A DNA stretch of 52,058 bases from Sphingobacteriales bacterium (GTDB taxonomy: Bacteria > Bacteroidota > Bacteroidia > Sphingobacteriales > Sphingobacteriaceae), in NCBI GenBank assembly GCA_026390835.1, contig JAPLFD010000010.1, positions 1 to 52,058 on the forward strand, given 5' to 3'. The notes under the pieces were generated by a model, which made no database searches, was not told the DNA's origin, and saw only the letters and a list, made by a program, of their open reading frames with translations. Position numbers and translations under genes: made by a program. Each line of letters begins with the position of its first letter. Position 1 is the stretch's first letter. Of the stretch, positions 15,951 to 23,249 are shown piece after piece.

Positions 15951-16756
15951 ATAAATTTGTTGTTAAAATGTGCATCAATAATGTTTAAAAGTTCTTTTGT
16001 AATTAGTCCATTGGTGGCCAAAACTTCCCGCTCCTGTAAATAATTAGCTCCTCCAGAAAAATCGAGTACCTCACCACCTGCTTCTTTCACCAACACCACG
16101 CCGGCCGCAACATCCCAAGTTTGCAAATTGTATTCAAAATAGCCATCAAATCTACCGCAAGCCACGTAAGCCAAATCAACCGCTGCCGAACCAATACGAC
16201 GCAAACCGTGGCATTTTTCCATTACCTCTTGAAAAACTTTCAAATAAGGCTCTTTTTTCTTGAAATCGTAATACGGGAAACCAGTTGCCAATAAGGTATT
16301 CGCTAGCTTAGGTGCTTTAGAAACTTGTATGGCTTTTCCATTTAACCAAGCGCCACCATTTTCCCAAGCATAGTAACACTCATCGCGGTTAATTTCATAG
16401 ACCACACCCAAAATAAGGTCATTATTACGCTGCAAGGCAATACTAACAGAGAACGTTGGAATACCATGAATAAAATTCGTGGTGCCATCTAAAGGATCTA
16501 TAATCCAATGATACGTTTCGGCTGTAGTTTGATTGGTTTTTTCTTCGGTAACAAAACCGGCTTCGGGTAAAATTGCCGACAAGCCTGCTACCAATTTTTG
16601 TTCCGCAGTTTTATCTACATATGAAACCAAATCGTTGAGTCCTTTGTACTCAATTTTATCGGGTGTAAAACGTATACTTTCTTCTCGAATAAATTGCCCT
16701 ACTGCTTTAGTAAGCGTAATAACTTTTTGCGTAAGATTAGCTAATTCTGGCTCCAT
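15947..16756 (-). CDS. Inositol monophosphatase family protein
   Basis: This Mg2+-dependent phosphatase of the IMPase/SuhB/CysQ group has 269 residues. The metal sites are visible: the EE pair in FVTEEKTN, DPLDGTTNF (with the two catalytic-metal aspartates) and WDVAAGVVLVKEAGG. I chose the ATG at 16756, which shares its A with the stop codon of lgt (TAATG), over an upstream start that lies inside lgt. The natural substrate cannot be told from sequence; inositol phosphate and PAP are both possible. It is co-transcribed with lgt and the haem-binding gene. Confidence 0.92.
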   Translation of the reverse strand: MEPELANLTQKVITLTKAVGQFIREESIRFTPDKIEYKGLNDLVSYVDKTAEQKLVAGLSAILPEAGFVTEEKTNQTTAETYHWIIDPLDGTTNFIHGIPTFSVSIALQRNNDLILGVVYEINRDECYYAWENGGAWLNGKAIQVSKAPKLANTLLATGFPYYDFKKKEPYLKVFQEVMEKCHGLRRIGSAAVDLAYVACGRFDGYFEYNLQTWDVAAGVVLVKEAGGEVLDFSGGANYLQEREVLATNGLITKELLNIIDAHFNNKFI

Positions 16757-17898
16757 TAGCCTTTTTTTGCATTTTTTAAAGACCAAATTGCACCACCAAT
16801 ACCCAATAAAATAAGCACAGATGATATTAATTCTGCTTGGGTAAAACTTATTCCAGCTACATGGTATTTAGAATTTACTCGAATAAGTTCGATAGTAAAT
16901 CGCTCCAATCCATTTAAAATTAAATAGATAGAAAATATAAGTCCTGGAGCATGAACACGCTTACGAATTGACCAAAGAAAAACAAATAAAGCCAAACAAA
17001 TTATAGATTCGTACAAAGCGGTAGGATATACCGGCAAAGGCAATTCGGAACAAAAACGGCCTACACAATCTTTAATAGGAACACCTTCGTTAATTACATT
17101 ATGTGGGTAAGTAGTTGACCACAACCAATCGGGTAACCAACTAGGTTTTGTGGCTAGGTTTGGAATTCCCCAATCGCCATCACCAGAAAGATGACAACCC
17201 ATACGGCCAATACTATACGCTAGCATTAAACCCGGGCCGCCTACATCGAGCATGTGCAGCGGTTTAATTCCGTTTTTATTAGTGATATATAGTACGCCAG
17301 CACCGCCACAAATTAAACCACCATAAAAGGTCAAGCCACTAAAAGATAAAAGGGCATCAATTGGATCTTTTACAAAATCATCTAAATACTCTAAATTATG
17401 GAAAATTTTAGCTCCTAAAAATCCGGTAAAAGCCGCCCAAACTAAAATAGAACTCATTAGTTGGTAGGGATGAACAGTTTCGTTCACTTCTTTGGGTTTA
17501 GGCAATAGCTGATCGTTTTTTTCTTTGTAGGTCCAATAGCTAAGTAGAGCCGCTAACACTAAACCGCCTAAAAAACTGCCTTGAGTAGACAATATGGCTT
17601 CTTGCGGATTGGCGGTAAATACGGTGTAATTAAGTAGTGCATAACCCAACTTGTACCCAATCAAAAAGCCAAAAACGGCATTAGAAGCAAGCTCTAAAAA
17701 GCTAGCGGGTTTTCCAATAATTACTTTTTGAGTTATAGCTTTTAAAAGGCCTAAAGCTTCTTTTCGTTTTAGCTCTTCGCTAATTGCCCAATAACCTGCT
17801 GCAAATGCTAGGGCTACAAAAAAGCCAAATGTTTGAATAGGTAAAGGAATATTTATACCCGTTAGGTATTCAATAAGATACGTGATGGTTGGAAACAT
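16756..17898 (-). CDS. lgt: Prolipoprotein diacylglyceryl transferase
   Basis: Lgt transfers diacylglycerol from phosphatidylglycerol to the lipobox cysteine of prolipoproteins in the inner membrane. The 380-residue protein is longer than the E. coli enzyme (about 290), as usual in Bacteroidota, with extra hydrophobic sequence near residues 45-130. The signature [14 protein letters not shown] (about residues 222-235) carries the catalytic-region arginine and glycines. [11 protein letters not shown] and the C-terminal [14 protein letters not shown] match the family. At least three lipoproteins in this window would need it. A near-consensus TATATTTA lies 4 nt before its ATG. Confidence 0.95.
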   Translation of the reverse strand: MFPTITYLIEYLTGINIPLPIQTFGFFVALAFAAGYWAISEELKRKEALGLLKAITQKVIIGKPASFLELASNAVFGFLIGYKLGYALLNYTVFTANPQEAILSTQGSFLGGLVLAALLSYWTYKEKNDQLLPKPKEVNETVHPYQLMSSILVWAAFTGFLGAKIFHNLEYLDDFVKDPIDALLSFSGLTFYGGLICGGAGVLYITNKNGIKPLHMLDVGGPGLMLAYSIGRMGCHLSGDGDWGIPNLATKPSWLPDWLWSTTYPHNVINEGVPIKDCVGRFCSELPLPVYPTALYESIICLALFVFLWSIRKRVHAPGLIFSIYLILNGLERFTIELIRVNSKYHVAGISFTQAELISSVLILLGIGGAIWSLKNAKKG

Positions 17899-17902
17899 AG
17901 GC

Positions 17903-17910
17903 TAAATATA
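17903..17910 (-). promoter_or_regulatory. Near-consensus -7 element 4 nt before lgt
   Basis: TATATTTA on the minus strand differs from TAnnTTTG at the last base only. A transcript from here would begin at or next to the start codon. mtaB ends 5 nt upstream, so read-through is also likely. Confidence 0.3.
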
Positions 17911-17915
17911 GCGAT

Positions 17916-19241
17916 TTATATGTGTGAGATAAGTTCGTTTACTTCCAAAATTTCAACATCCCCATCGGCAGCAATCGCAGTTAAAACTACTGGTTTAATT
18001 TCGTTTACGTTTAAAGGGTCGTAGAGGGTTTTTACCTTAACGTAATTTCTGGTAAAACCGTGCATGTAGCCTTCTTTTTGGTCGGCCTCAAAAAGCACTT
18101 CTGCGGTACTTTCTAATTGACTTTCGTAAAAAGCACGTCGCTTCTTCTCCGAAAGTATGTGGAGCATTTTATTTCGATCTGCTCGTTGGCTACCCGGAAC
18201 CGAATCTGGTAATTCAATAGCAGGTGTATTTTCACGTTCTGAATAGGTAAATACGTGCAAATACGAAATAGCTAAGTCGTTTAAAAAGTTGTAAGTATCT
18301 AAAAAATCTTCTCGAGTTTCGCCTGGGAAACCCACAATTACATCTACCCCAATACAGCAATCGGGCATCAGCTCCTTGATGGCAGTTACTCGTTCGGTAT
18401 ACAATTCGCGGCGGTAGCGGCGGCGCATAAGCCCCAATATTTTATTGTTGCCAGATTGTAAAGGGATGTGAAAATGCGGCACAAATCGTTTGGATTGAGC
18501 CACAAATTCAATAATTTCATTGGTAAGTAGATTTGGCTCGATAGAAGAAATACGAATGCGATCAATTCCATCCACTACATCTAAAGCGATAATTAGATCT
18601 AAGAATCGATCTTCACGTTCCCCATTACGAATACCAAAATCGCCCAAATTAACCCCAGTTAATACAATTTCTTTTACGCCCGATGCGGCTATTTCTTTAG
18701 CCTGTGCTACCACTTCGGTAATGGTATTGCTACGACTAGCCCCACGGGCTAAAGGAATGGTACAAAACGTGCAAGAATAATCGCAGCCGTCTTGTACTTT
18801 TAAAAAGGTGCGGGTACGATCACCGTAGGAATAAGAACCGATAAATTCTTGCGTAGCCTCAATAGGGCTATTGAAAATTTGCGTTTTTTCGTTCTTCGTT
18901 AAATCGGTAATATGCGCAACTAAATTAAACTTTTCGGCGGCACCAAATACGGCGTCTACACCCGGTATTTCAGAAATTTCTTGTGGTTTTAATTGCGCAT
19001 AACAGCCTACAATGGCTACATAGGCTTTGGGCGAATGTTTTAGGGCCTCTTTCACCACTTTGCGGCACTTTTTATCGGCATGGTCGGTTACCGAACAGGT
19101 ATTAATCACATATACATCGGCAGCATCGGTAAAATTTACCACCTCAAAACCTGCTTCTGTAAAAGAGCGGCCAATGGTAGAGGTTTCGGAATAATTTAAC
19201 TTACAGCCTAAGGTGTAAAATGCGACTTTTTTAGTGCTCAT
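17916..19241 (-). CDS. mtaB: tRNA t6A37 methylthiotransferase MtaB
   Basis: This radical-SAM enzyme adds the methylthio group to t6A37 in ANN-decoding tRNAs, giving ms2t6A. The 441-residue protein has the N-terminal UPF0004 domain (VAFYTLGCKLNYSET, with cysteines for the auxiliary cluster). The radical-SAM CxxxCxxC is in QDGCDYSCTFCTIP (about residues 145-158), and a C-terminal TRAM-like region follows. The wording of the first motif and of CKLNYSE fits MtaB rather than MiaB (which has CQMN). I chose the ATG at 19241; a TTG 9 nt upstream adds nothing conserved. TATTTTTG sits 6 nt before the ATG. Confidence 0.94.
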   Translation of the reverse strand: MSTKKVAFYTLGCKLNYSETSTIGRSFTEAGFEVVNFTDAADVYVINTCSVTDHADKKCRKVVKEALKHSPKAYVAIVGCYAQLKPQEISEIPGVDAVFGAAEKFNLVAHITDLTKNEKTQIFNSPIEATQEFIGSYSYGDRTRTFLKVQDGCDYSCTFCTIPLARGASRSNTITEVVAQAKEIAASGVKEIVLTGVNLGDFGIRNGEREDRFLDLIIALDVVDGIDRIRISSIEPNLLTNEIIEFVAQSKRFVPHFHIPLQSGNNKILGLMRRRYRRELYTERVTAIKELMPDCCIGVDVIVGFPGETREDFLDTYNFLNDLAISYLHVFTYSERENTPAIELPDSVPGSQRADRNKMLHILSEKKRRAFYESQLESTAEVLFEADQKEGYMHGFTRNYVKVKTLYDPLNVNEIKPVVLTAIAADGDVEILEVNELISHI

Positions 19242-19247
19242 GCTTGG

Positions 19248-19255
19248 CAAAAATA
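19248..19255 (-). promoter_or_regulatory. Exact -7 promoter element 6 nt before mtaB
   Basis: TATTTTTG on the minus strand is followed by CCAAGC and the ATG, so transcription would start at or within a few bases of the start codon. This implies a leaderless or nearly leaderless mRNA. Confidence 0.45.
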
Positions 19256-19268
19256 CGATTATAACCCA

Positions 19269-19841
19269 TTATTTTTCTTCGCCCCAACGGTACGAACTAT
19301 GTTCAAATCCAGCTAAATCTATAACCCTATTTATTACCGTTAAAGCCAATTCTTCCATGGTTTGAGGCTTGCTGTAAAAGGAAGGGCTAGCCGGACAAAT
19401 AATTCCTCCGGCTTCGGTAACGGTTTTCATATTGTTTATATGGATTAAGCTATAAGGAGTATCACGGGCTACTAAAATCAATTTTCTACGTTCTTTCAAC
19501 ATCACATCGGCTGCTCGGGTAGTTAAATCGTTAGACACTCCACTGGCAATTCTACCCAAGGTGCCCATAGAACAGGGGCAAATAATCATGGTATCGTATT
19601 TAGCAGAACCCGATGCAAAAGGTGCCATAAAATCAGCTGCGTCATAAAAAGTAAATCCATAATCTAGGTACGATGTATCGCCTAATTCTTCTTGCCAAAC
19701 CAATTTTGCATTTTCAGAAAAAATAAGTCCTACACTCTCCCACTGATCTTTTAATTGTATGAGTGTGTCAAATAATACCTTAGCATATATAGAGCCACTG
19801 GCACCTCCTACCGATATAACCAACTTTTTCTTCTGAATCAT
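19269..19841 (-). CDS. ubiX: UbiX-family flavin prenyltransferase
   Basis: The enzyme makes prenylated FMN, the cofactor of UbiD-type decarboxylases, from FMN and dimethylallyl phosphate. The 190-residue protein has the flavin-site start VISVGGASGSIYAKVLFD and CSMGTLGRIASGVSNDLTTRAADV (about residues 94-117). The RRKLILVARDTPYSLIHINNM block and the PASPSFY segment follow. No ubiD-like partner is in the window. Menaquinone synthesis or aromatic-acid turnover are possible uses. I chose the ATG at 19841 because the glycine-rich strand then sits at the usual place. TATTTTTG lies 4 nt before it. Confidence 0.93.
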   Translation of the reverse strand: MIQKKKLVISVGGASGSIYAKVLFDTLIQLKDQWESVGLIFSENAKLVWQEELGDTSYLDYGFTFYDAADFMAPFASGSAKYDTMIICPCSMGTLGRIASGVSNDLTTRAADVMLKERRKLILVARDTPYSLIHINNMKTVTEAGGIICPASPSFYSKPQTMEELALTVINRVIDLAGFEHSSYRWGEEK

Positions 19842-19845
19842 AGCG

Positions 19846-19853
19846 CAAAAATA
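19846..19853 (-). promoter_or_regulatory. Exact -7 promoter element 4 nt before ubiX
   Basis: TATTTTTG, then CGCT, then ATG on the minus strand. The start site would fall on or beside the initiator codon. This competes with a longer transcript from near 19940 that would pass through the hairpins at 19926-19941 and 19882-19903. Confidence 0.45.
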
Positions 19854-19874
19854 CGAAACAGAGCGCACTAAACA

Positions 19875-19940
19875 TAAAAAAGGCCGAATACGTGTATTCG
19901 GCCCTACATCTACCTATGAAAAACATGCCCACAAATGGGC
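19875..19940 (-). ncRNA. Candidate small RNA or ubiX leader (two hairpins plus U-tail)
   Basis: Read on the minus strand, a perfect hairpin (TGCCCA-TTTG-TGGGCA, 19941-19926) is followed by a 22-nt linker. A perfect 9-bp GC-rich hairpin (GGCCGAATA-CACG-TATTCGGCC, 19903-19882) and T6 come next, which is the form of an intrinsic terminator. A possible promoter, TTG (19974-19976), 21 nt, then CATATTTG (19945-19952), would start RNA at the first hairpin. No minus-strand gene lies between here and tRNA-His, which has its own terminator. A small RNA of about 65 nt or an attenuator before ubiX would explain it. No known RNA family is recognised. Confidence 0.45.
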
Positions 19941-19953
19941 AACTCAAATATGA

Positions 19954-20180
19954 AAATTAAATATAAGTTTGAACAAGAATTTCAAAAAAATATAGCAAAT
20001 AAGTAGCTATATATCAGGTATTTACATAAATAAACGTTTATATACTACATTAAGTGTCTTTTTAGAAATAAATCTAACTGTATACTTAAATCTACCATTC
20101 ATCTAGCATATAAGTGCGTTAGTCGGATTTTCGTTGTTCATGCAAATTTTGTTGAGGAAATTCGTCTAGAAGAACGTTTA
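19954..20180. other. AT-rich intergenic region, no gene seen
   Basis: This stretch separates the candidate small RNA from the orphan ORF at 20181. It is very AT-rich, has stops in all frames and shows no strong hairpin. It presumably holds the promoter of the orphan ORF, but no exact TAnnTTTG element is present near its start. Confidence 0.5.
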
Positions 20181-20477
20181 ATGCAAAAAACTATGGAACA
20201 AACATACACCAGCCCTGCGACACGTTGGTTCGTGCGGGTTGATCAAGAAAGAAGTCCGACATGCTTAACATTATATACCTTTGTTGGAGCAAAATTTGAG
20301 GCCCACCGTGTTTTAATCAATCAAGAAAACATCTGTGAATGGATAGAAAAAATATATGCATACCCGGATATCAGAGAGGTTTTCGAACAAATTTTATTTG
20401 ACCCAGGGTATCCAGAAGAGGTTTTTGGTAAAATTTTGCCACGATTGTGTACTATCAGAGAACAACACAAGGCATAA
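20181..20477 (+). CDS. Hypothetical protein, 98 residues, unrecognised
   Basis: The ORF encodes a soluble, mildly acidic 98-residue protein with no signal peptide or membrane segment. It has mixed helix-strand character: an aromatic strand (ATRWFVRVDQ), LTLYTFVG, then helical ENICEWIEKIYAYPDIREVFEQIL. It ends RLCTIREQHKA. No family is recognised. Support for it being real is ordinary codon usage, isolation in a 650-nt interval, and a stop codon that abuts the hairpin shared with tRNA-His. A second ATG at 20193 is possible. Annotation as coding is moderately safe; function is unknown. Confidence 0.6.
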   Translation: MQKTMEQTYTSPATRWFVRVDQERSPTCLTLYTFVGAKFEAHRVLINQENICEWIEKIYAYPDIREVFEQILFDPGYPEEVFGKILPRLCTIREQHKA

Positions 20478-20509
20478 AAAAACTGCTTTCTATATTTAGA
20501 AAGCAGTTT
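20472..20509 (-). terminator. Intrinsic terminator of tRNA-His (shared with the orphan ORF)
   Basis: A perfect 13-bp stem (AAACTGCTTTCTA, 20480-20492, with 20497-20509) has a 4-nt loop. Read on the minus strand it is followed by a run of seven T, so it ends the tRNA transcript. On the plus strand its tail is weaker. Confidence 0.85.
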
Positions 20510-20513
20510 AAAA

Positions 20514-20591
20514 TGGGGTGGATGATGGGGCTCGAACCCACGACCCTCGGTACCACAAACCGATGCTCTAACCAACTGAGCTACAACCACC
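20514..20591 (-). tRNA. tRNA-His (GTG)
   Basis: The minus strand folds as a cloverleaf. The acceptor strand is GTGGTTG, the D-arm GCTCAGTTGGTTAGAGC, the anticodon loop TTTGTGGTA with GTG, and the T-arm GTGGGTTCGAGCCCCAT. An extra G at position -1 pairs with C73, the histidine identity element, and CCA is encoded. One U-U mismatch occurs in the acceptor stem (5:68). Confidence 0.96.
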
Positions 20592-20699
20592 ATGTGTTTA
20601 AGGTTCAAAAATAAGGGATTTAGAGTCATTTTACAAATTTTTTGAAGAAACAATTGGGTTCGAAAACAAATTCTTATCATTGTTTGTTTATTGAATCTA

Positions 20700-21170
20700 A
20701 TGATAGAACTTTTTACCGACGGTGCTTGTAGTGGAAACCCTGGTCCAGGTGGCTTTGGAACAATTTTGCGTTCGGGTACGAATTACAAAGAAATTTCAGC
20801 AGGTTTTAGAAAAACAACCAATAATCGCATGGAATTATTGGCTGTAATTATTGGTTTAGAAGCCATTATAAAGCCAAATCAATCGGTTACGGTATTTTCC
20901 GATTCTAAGTATGTGATTGATGCTATAGAAAAGAAGTGGGTAATTGGCTGGGTTAAAAAAAGCTTTGCAGGCAAAAAAAATAAAGATCTTTGGTTACGCC
21001 TACTCCCACTTTTAAAAACTCATACTGTACAATTTGTTTGGGTAAAAGGCCATAATGGACACCCAGAAAATGAACGTTGCGATGAATTAGCGGTTTTAGC
21101 TAGCAAACAAAAAGATCTACCTGCCGATTGGGTATTTGAACAAGAGCAGCAAAACCAAACCCTTCTTTAA
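20700..21170 (+). CDS. rnhA: Ribonuclease HI
   Basis: The enzyme cuts the RNA strand of RNA-DNA hybrids (primers, R-loops). The 156-residue protein has the full DEDD active site: Asp7 (FTDGACSGNPGPGG), Glu45 (NNRMELLA), Asp68 (VFSDSKYV) and Asp128 (NERCDELA). The basic-protrusion region WVIGWVKKSFAGKKNKDLW is present. I chose the ATG at 20700; a TTG at 20691 would add three residues. Its stop codon abuts the stop of fbp on the other strand with no terminator between. Confidence 0.96.
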   Translation: MIELFTDGACSGNPGPGGFGTILRSGTNYKEISAGFRKTTNNRMELLAVIIGLEAIIKPNQSVTVFSDSKYVIDAIEKKWVIGWVKKSFAGKKNKDLWLRLLPLLKTHTVQFVWVKGHNGHPENERCDELAVLASKQKDLPADWVFEQEQQNQTLL

Positions 21171-22178
21171 TTAAGCTTTTGAAGCCTGCATAAAACCCTC
21201 TGCTTGGCTTACCATATCGGCCGAGCCTATGAAAATAGCCGAACGTTGGTGCAAATCCGTTACCGGCAGTTCTAAAATACGCTGAAAACCATTCGTTGCC
21301 TTTCCTCCAGCCTGTTCAATAATAAAAGCCATTGGGTTGCATTCATATACCAAACGTAATTTACCAGTTGGTGCACTTGAGGTAGTAGGGTAAATGAAAA
21401 TACCACCTTTAATAATACTGCGGTGTATATCGGCCACCATAGAACCTATATAACGAGAGGTATAAGGTCTTTTTGTTGCCAGATCTTCTACTTGGCAATA
21501 TTTAATATATTTTTTTACTCCATCCGGAAAATGCACATAGTTGCCTTCGTTTATAGAATAAATAGTACCAGAAGCCGGAATTTTTAAGTTCGGATGCGAT
21601 AAACAGAATTCACCAATAGAGGGATCTAAAGTGAAGCCATTTACACCTTTTCCGGTAGTATATACCAACATGGTTGAGGAGCCATATACAATATATCCTG
21701 CTGCTACCTGCTCGGTACCGGCCTGCAACACATCCGATAATTGAGCCGGACCCTCTTTAGTAACTCTGCGGTAAATAGAAAAAATGGTTCCTACGGCTAC
21801 ATTTACATCGATATTCGACGAGCCATCTAAGGGATCGATGGCAACAATGTATTTGGCATTTTTAGAAACCGCCGAATCTATACGTACCAGTTCATCGTTT
21901 TCTTCGGAGGCAACAATGCAACATTCGCCCCCGCTAGAGAGTGCGGCAATAAATTGCTCGTTGGCATATACATCTAATTTTTTTTGATTTTCGCCCTGAA
22001 TATTGGTAGATCCGGCGTCGCCTAAAATATTGACCAGGCCTGCTTTATTCACTTCTCTATTGACAATTTTGGCGGCAATGCCAATATCTCTAAGCAGTCG
22101 AGAAAGTTCTCCCTTGGCATATGGAAAGTCATTTTGTTTCTCAATAATAAACTGGCCAAGGGTGGTTACAACCTGCAT
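21171..22178 (-). CDS. fbp: Fructose-1,6-bisphosphatase class I
   Basis: This gluconeogenic enzyme hydrolyses fructose 1,6-bisphosphate to fructose 6-phosphate. The 335-residue protein has the metal-site motif [11 protein letters not shown] (about residues 115-125), the upstream EEND and the family signature [21 protein letters not shown] (about 272-292). The length fits class I. It lies 22 nt downstream of the stop of the broken phosphoesterase and may be the last gene of the purL transcript, though it could have its own promoter. Confidence 0.96.
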   Translation of the reverse strand: MQVVTTLGQFIIEKQNDFPYAKGELSRLLRDIGIAAKIVNREVNKAGLVNILGDAGSTNIQGENQKKLDVYANEQFIAALSSGGECCIVASEENDELVRIDSAVSKNAKYIVAIDPLDGSSNIDVNVAVGTIFSIYRRVTKEGPAQLSDVLQAGTEQVAAGYIVYGSSTMLVYTTGKGVNGFTLDPSIGEFCLSHPNLKIPASGTIYSINEGNYVHFPDGVKKYIKYCQVEDLATKRPYTSRYIGSMVADIHRSIIKGGIFIYPTTSSAPTGKLRLVYECNPMAFIIEQAGGKATNGFQRILELPVTDLHQRSAIFIGSADMVSQAEGFMQASKA

Positions 22179-22199
22179 ATACTTAGTGTATAATTCGAA

Positions 22200-22534
22200 C
22201 TATTTTTCTGCAATTTCTATCACCACCAAATTAGCAATTTTTTTGTCAGAAATGGTAAATTTTAATAAAGTACGTACTTTGTGCCAGCCATGCTTTCCAT
22301 CAGCCCCCGGATTTAAAGTTCAAAAAACTGATGCTCGGGATGTACAATACGCACATCTTGCCCATCAATATTTCCGTACACACCACGTAAAGGTTTAAAG
22401 GCTGCCAGGGTATCGGCTTGGGCTATGGTTCCTACATCGCCCGCATGCCAAATTTCATCACAATCGGCAAAATGAGTAAATACCGATTCATCGAGGTAGC
22501 CGTGAGTATCTGAAAGTAAGCCGATGGTTTTCAT
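22200..22534 (-). pseudogene. YfcE/MJ0936-type metallophosphoesterase, internally deleted and frameshifted
   Basis: The 5' part (22534 to 22316) encodes 73 good residues: IGLLSDTHGYLDESVF, the metal-site block CDEIWHAGDVG, then FKPLRGVYGNID. It runs into a stop straight after HQFFEL. In another frame the 3' part (22313 to 22200) encodes the family's C-terminus, NPGADGKHGWHKVRTLL to VIEIAEK. The segment expected between them, with the TH-GG and GHSH metal ligands (about 55 residues), is absent. The junction lies at about 22311-22321. The product cannot be an active phosphoesterase. The intact ends argue that the lesion is recent or is an assembly artefact. Confidence 0.88.
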
Positions 22535-22535
22535 A

Positions 22536-23249
22536 CTAAAAGATAGTTAAAAAATCTTTCAAGAGCAATTGATACTCGGGAGTATATACTTTTTCGGCGG
22601 CATAAATCACTATATTTTCTTCGCTTAACGCAAATTCGTCGAAACCAAAACAGGCAATTTCTCGGTGTGCTTCGGCATGCTCAAAAGACTTAATGTGGAT
22701 GATTTTTTGACAATGCAAATTGTTCAATTTTGCCTCATTTTTGACAATTTTTATCGATTTTTGAGGTAAAATCACCCAAAAATGTCCATTTTTTGATAAA
22801 AATTGAGAAATGGAGAAACACAAATTCCGAAAAAATTCAGTGTCAGTATGGCGGGCTAATTCTTTGTTTTTGTCGGTAGATTTTAAATCGTCTAAAAAGT
22901 AAGGTGGATTACTCACTATCAGGTCAAATTTCTTTTCAGGAAACACCATAAAATAATGGGCAATATCTAATGGAAAAGATTTTAGCCGATTGGCAAAGGG
23001 ACTTGCTTGAAAATTTACCGCAGCAGTAGTAGCAGCTAGCTTATCTAGTTCTACCCCATCAATTTCGGATTCAGGGAAACGCTGAGCTAGCATTAAGGCA
23101 ATTACACCGGTACCGGTACCTATATCTAAAATCTGCTTAGGAGCATCGGCTTGAGCAAGAGCACCCAACAATACGCCATCGGTGTTCACCTTCATGGCAC
23201 AATGATTCTGATCTACGTCAAATTGCTTGAATTTGAATAGGTTTCCCAC
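22536..23249 (-). CDS. trmN6: tRNA1(Val) (adenine37-N6)-methyltransferase-like enzyme (YfiC/TrmN6 family)
   Basis: The 237-residue class I SAM methyltransferase has the cofactor motif LDIGTGTGVI (residues 41-50) and the N6-adenine catalytic motif NPPYF (114-118). The N-terminus FKFKQFDVDQNHCAMKVNTDGVLLG is typical of the YfiC family, which methylates A37 of tRNA1Val. It starts with GTG; its first base lies in the purL stop codon (TAGTG), so it is coupled to purL. The broken phosphoesterase follows 1 nt after its stop. The exact target is inferred from the family. Confidence 0.9.
   Translation of the reverse strand: MGNLFKFKQFDVDQNHCAMKVNTDGVLLGALAQADAPKQILDIGTGTGVIALMLAQRFPESEIDGVELDKLAATTAAVNFQASPFANRLKSFPLDIAHYFMVFPEKKFDLIVSNPPYFLDDLKSTDKNKELARHTDTEFFRNLCFSISQFLSKNGHFWVILPQKSIKIVKNEAKLNNLHCQKIIHIKSFEHAEAHREIACFGFDEFALSEENIVIYAAEKVYTPEYQLLLKDFLTIF

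Noticed and set aside
22536-23249. Alternative reading of the TrmN6-like protein as a DNA adenine methyltransferase of a restriction system
   Set aside because: The N-terminus and size fit the YfiC/TrmN6 tRNA methyltransferase family, and no restriction gene is adjacent.
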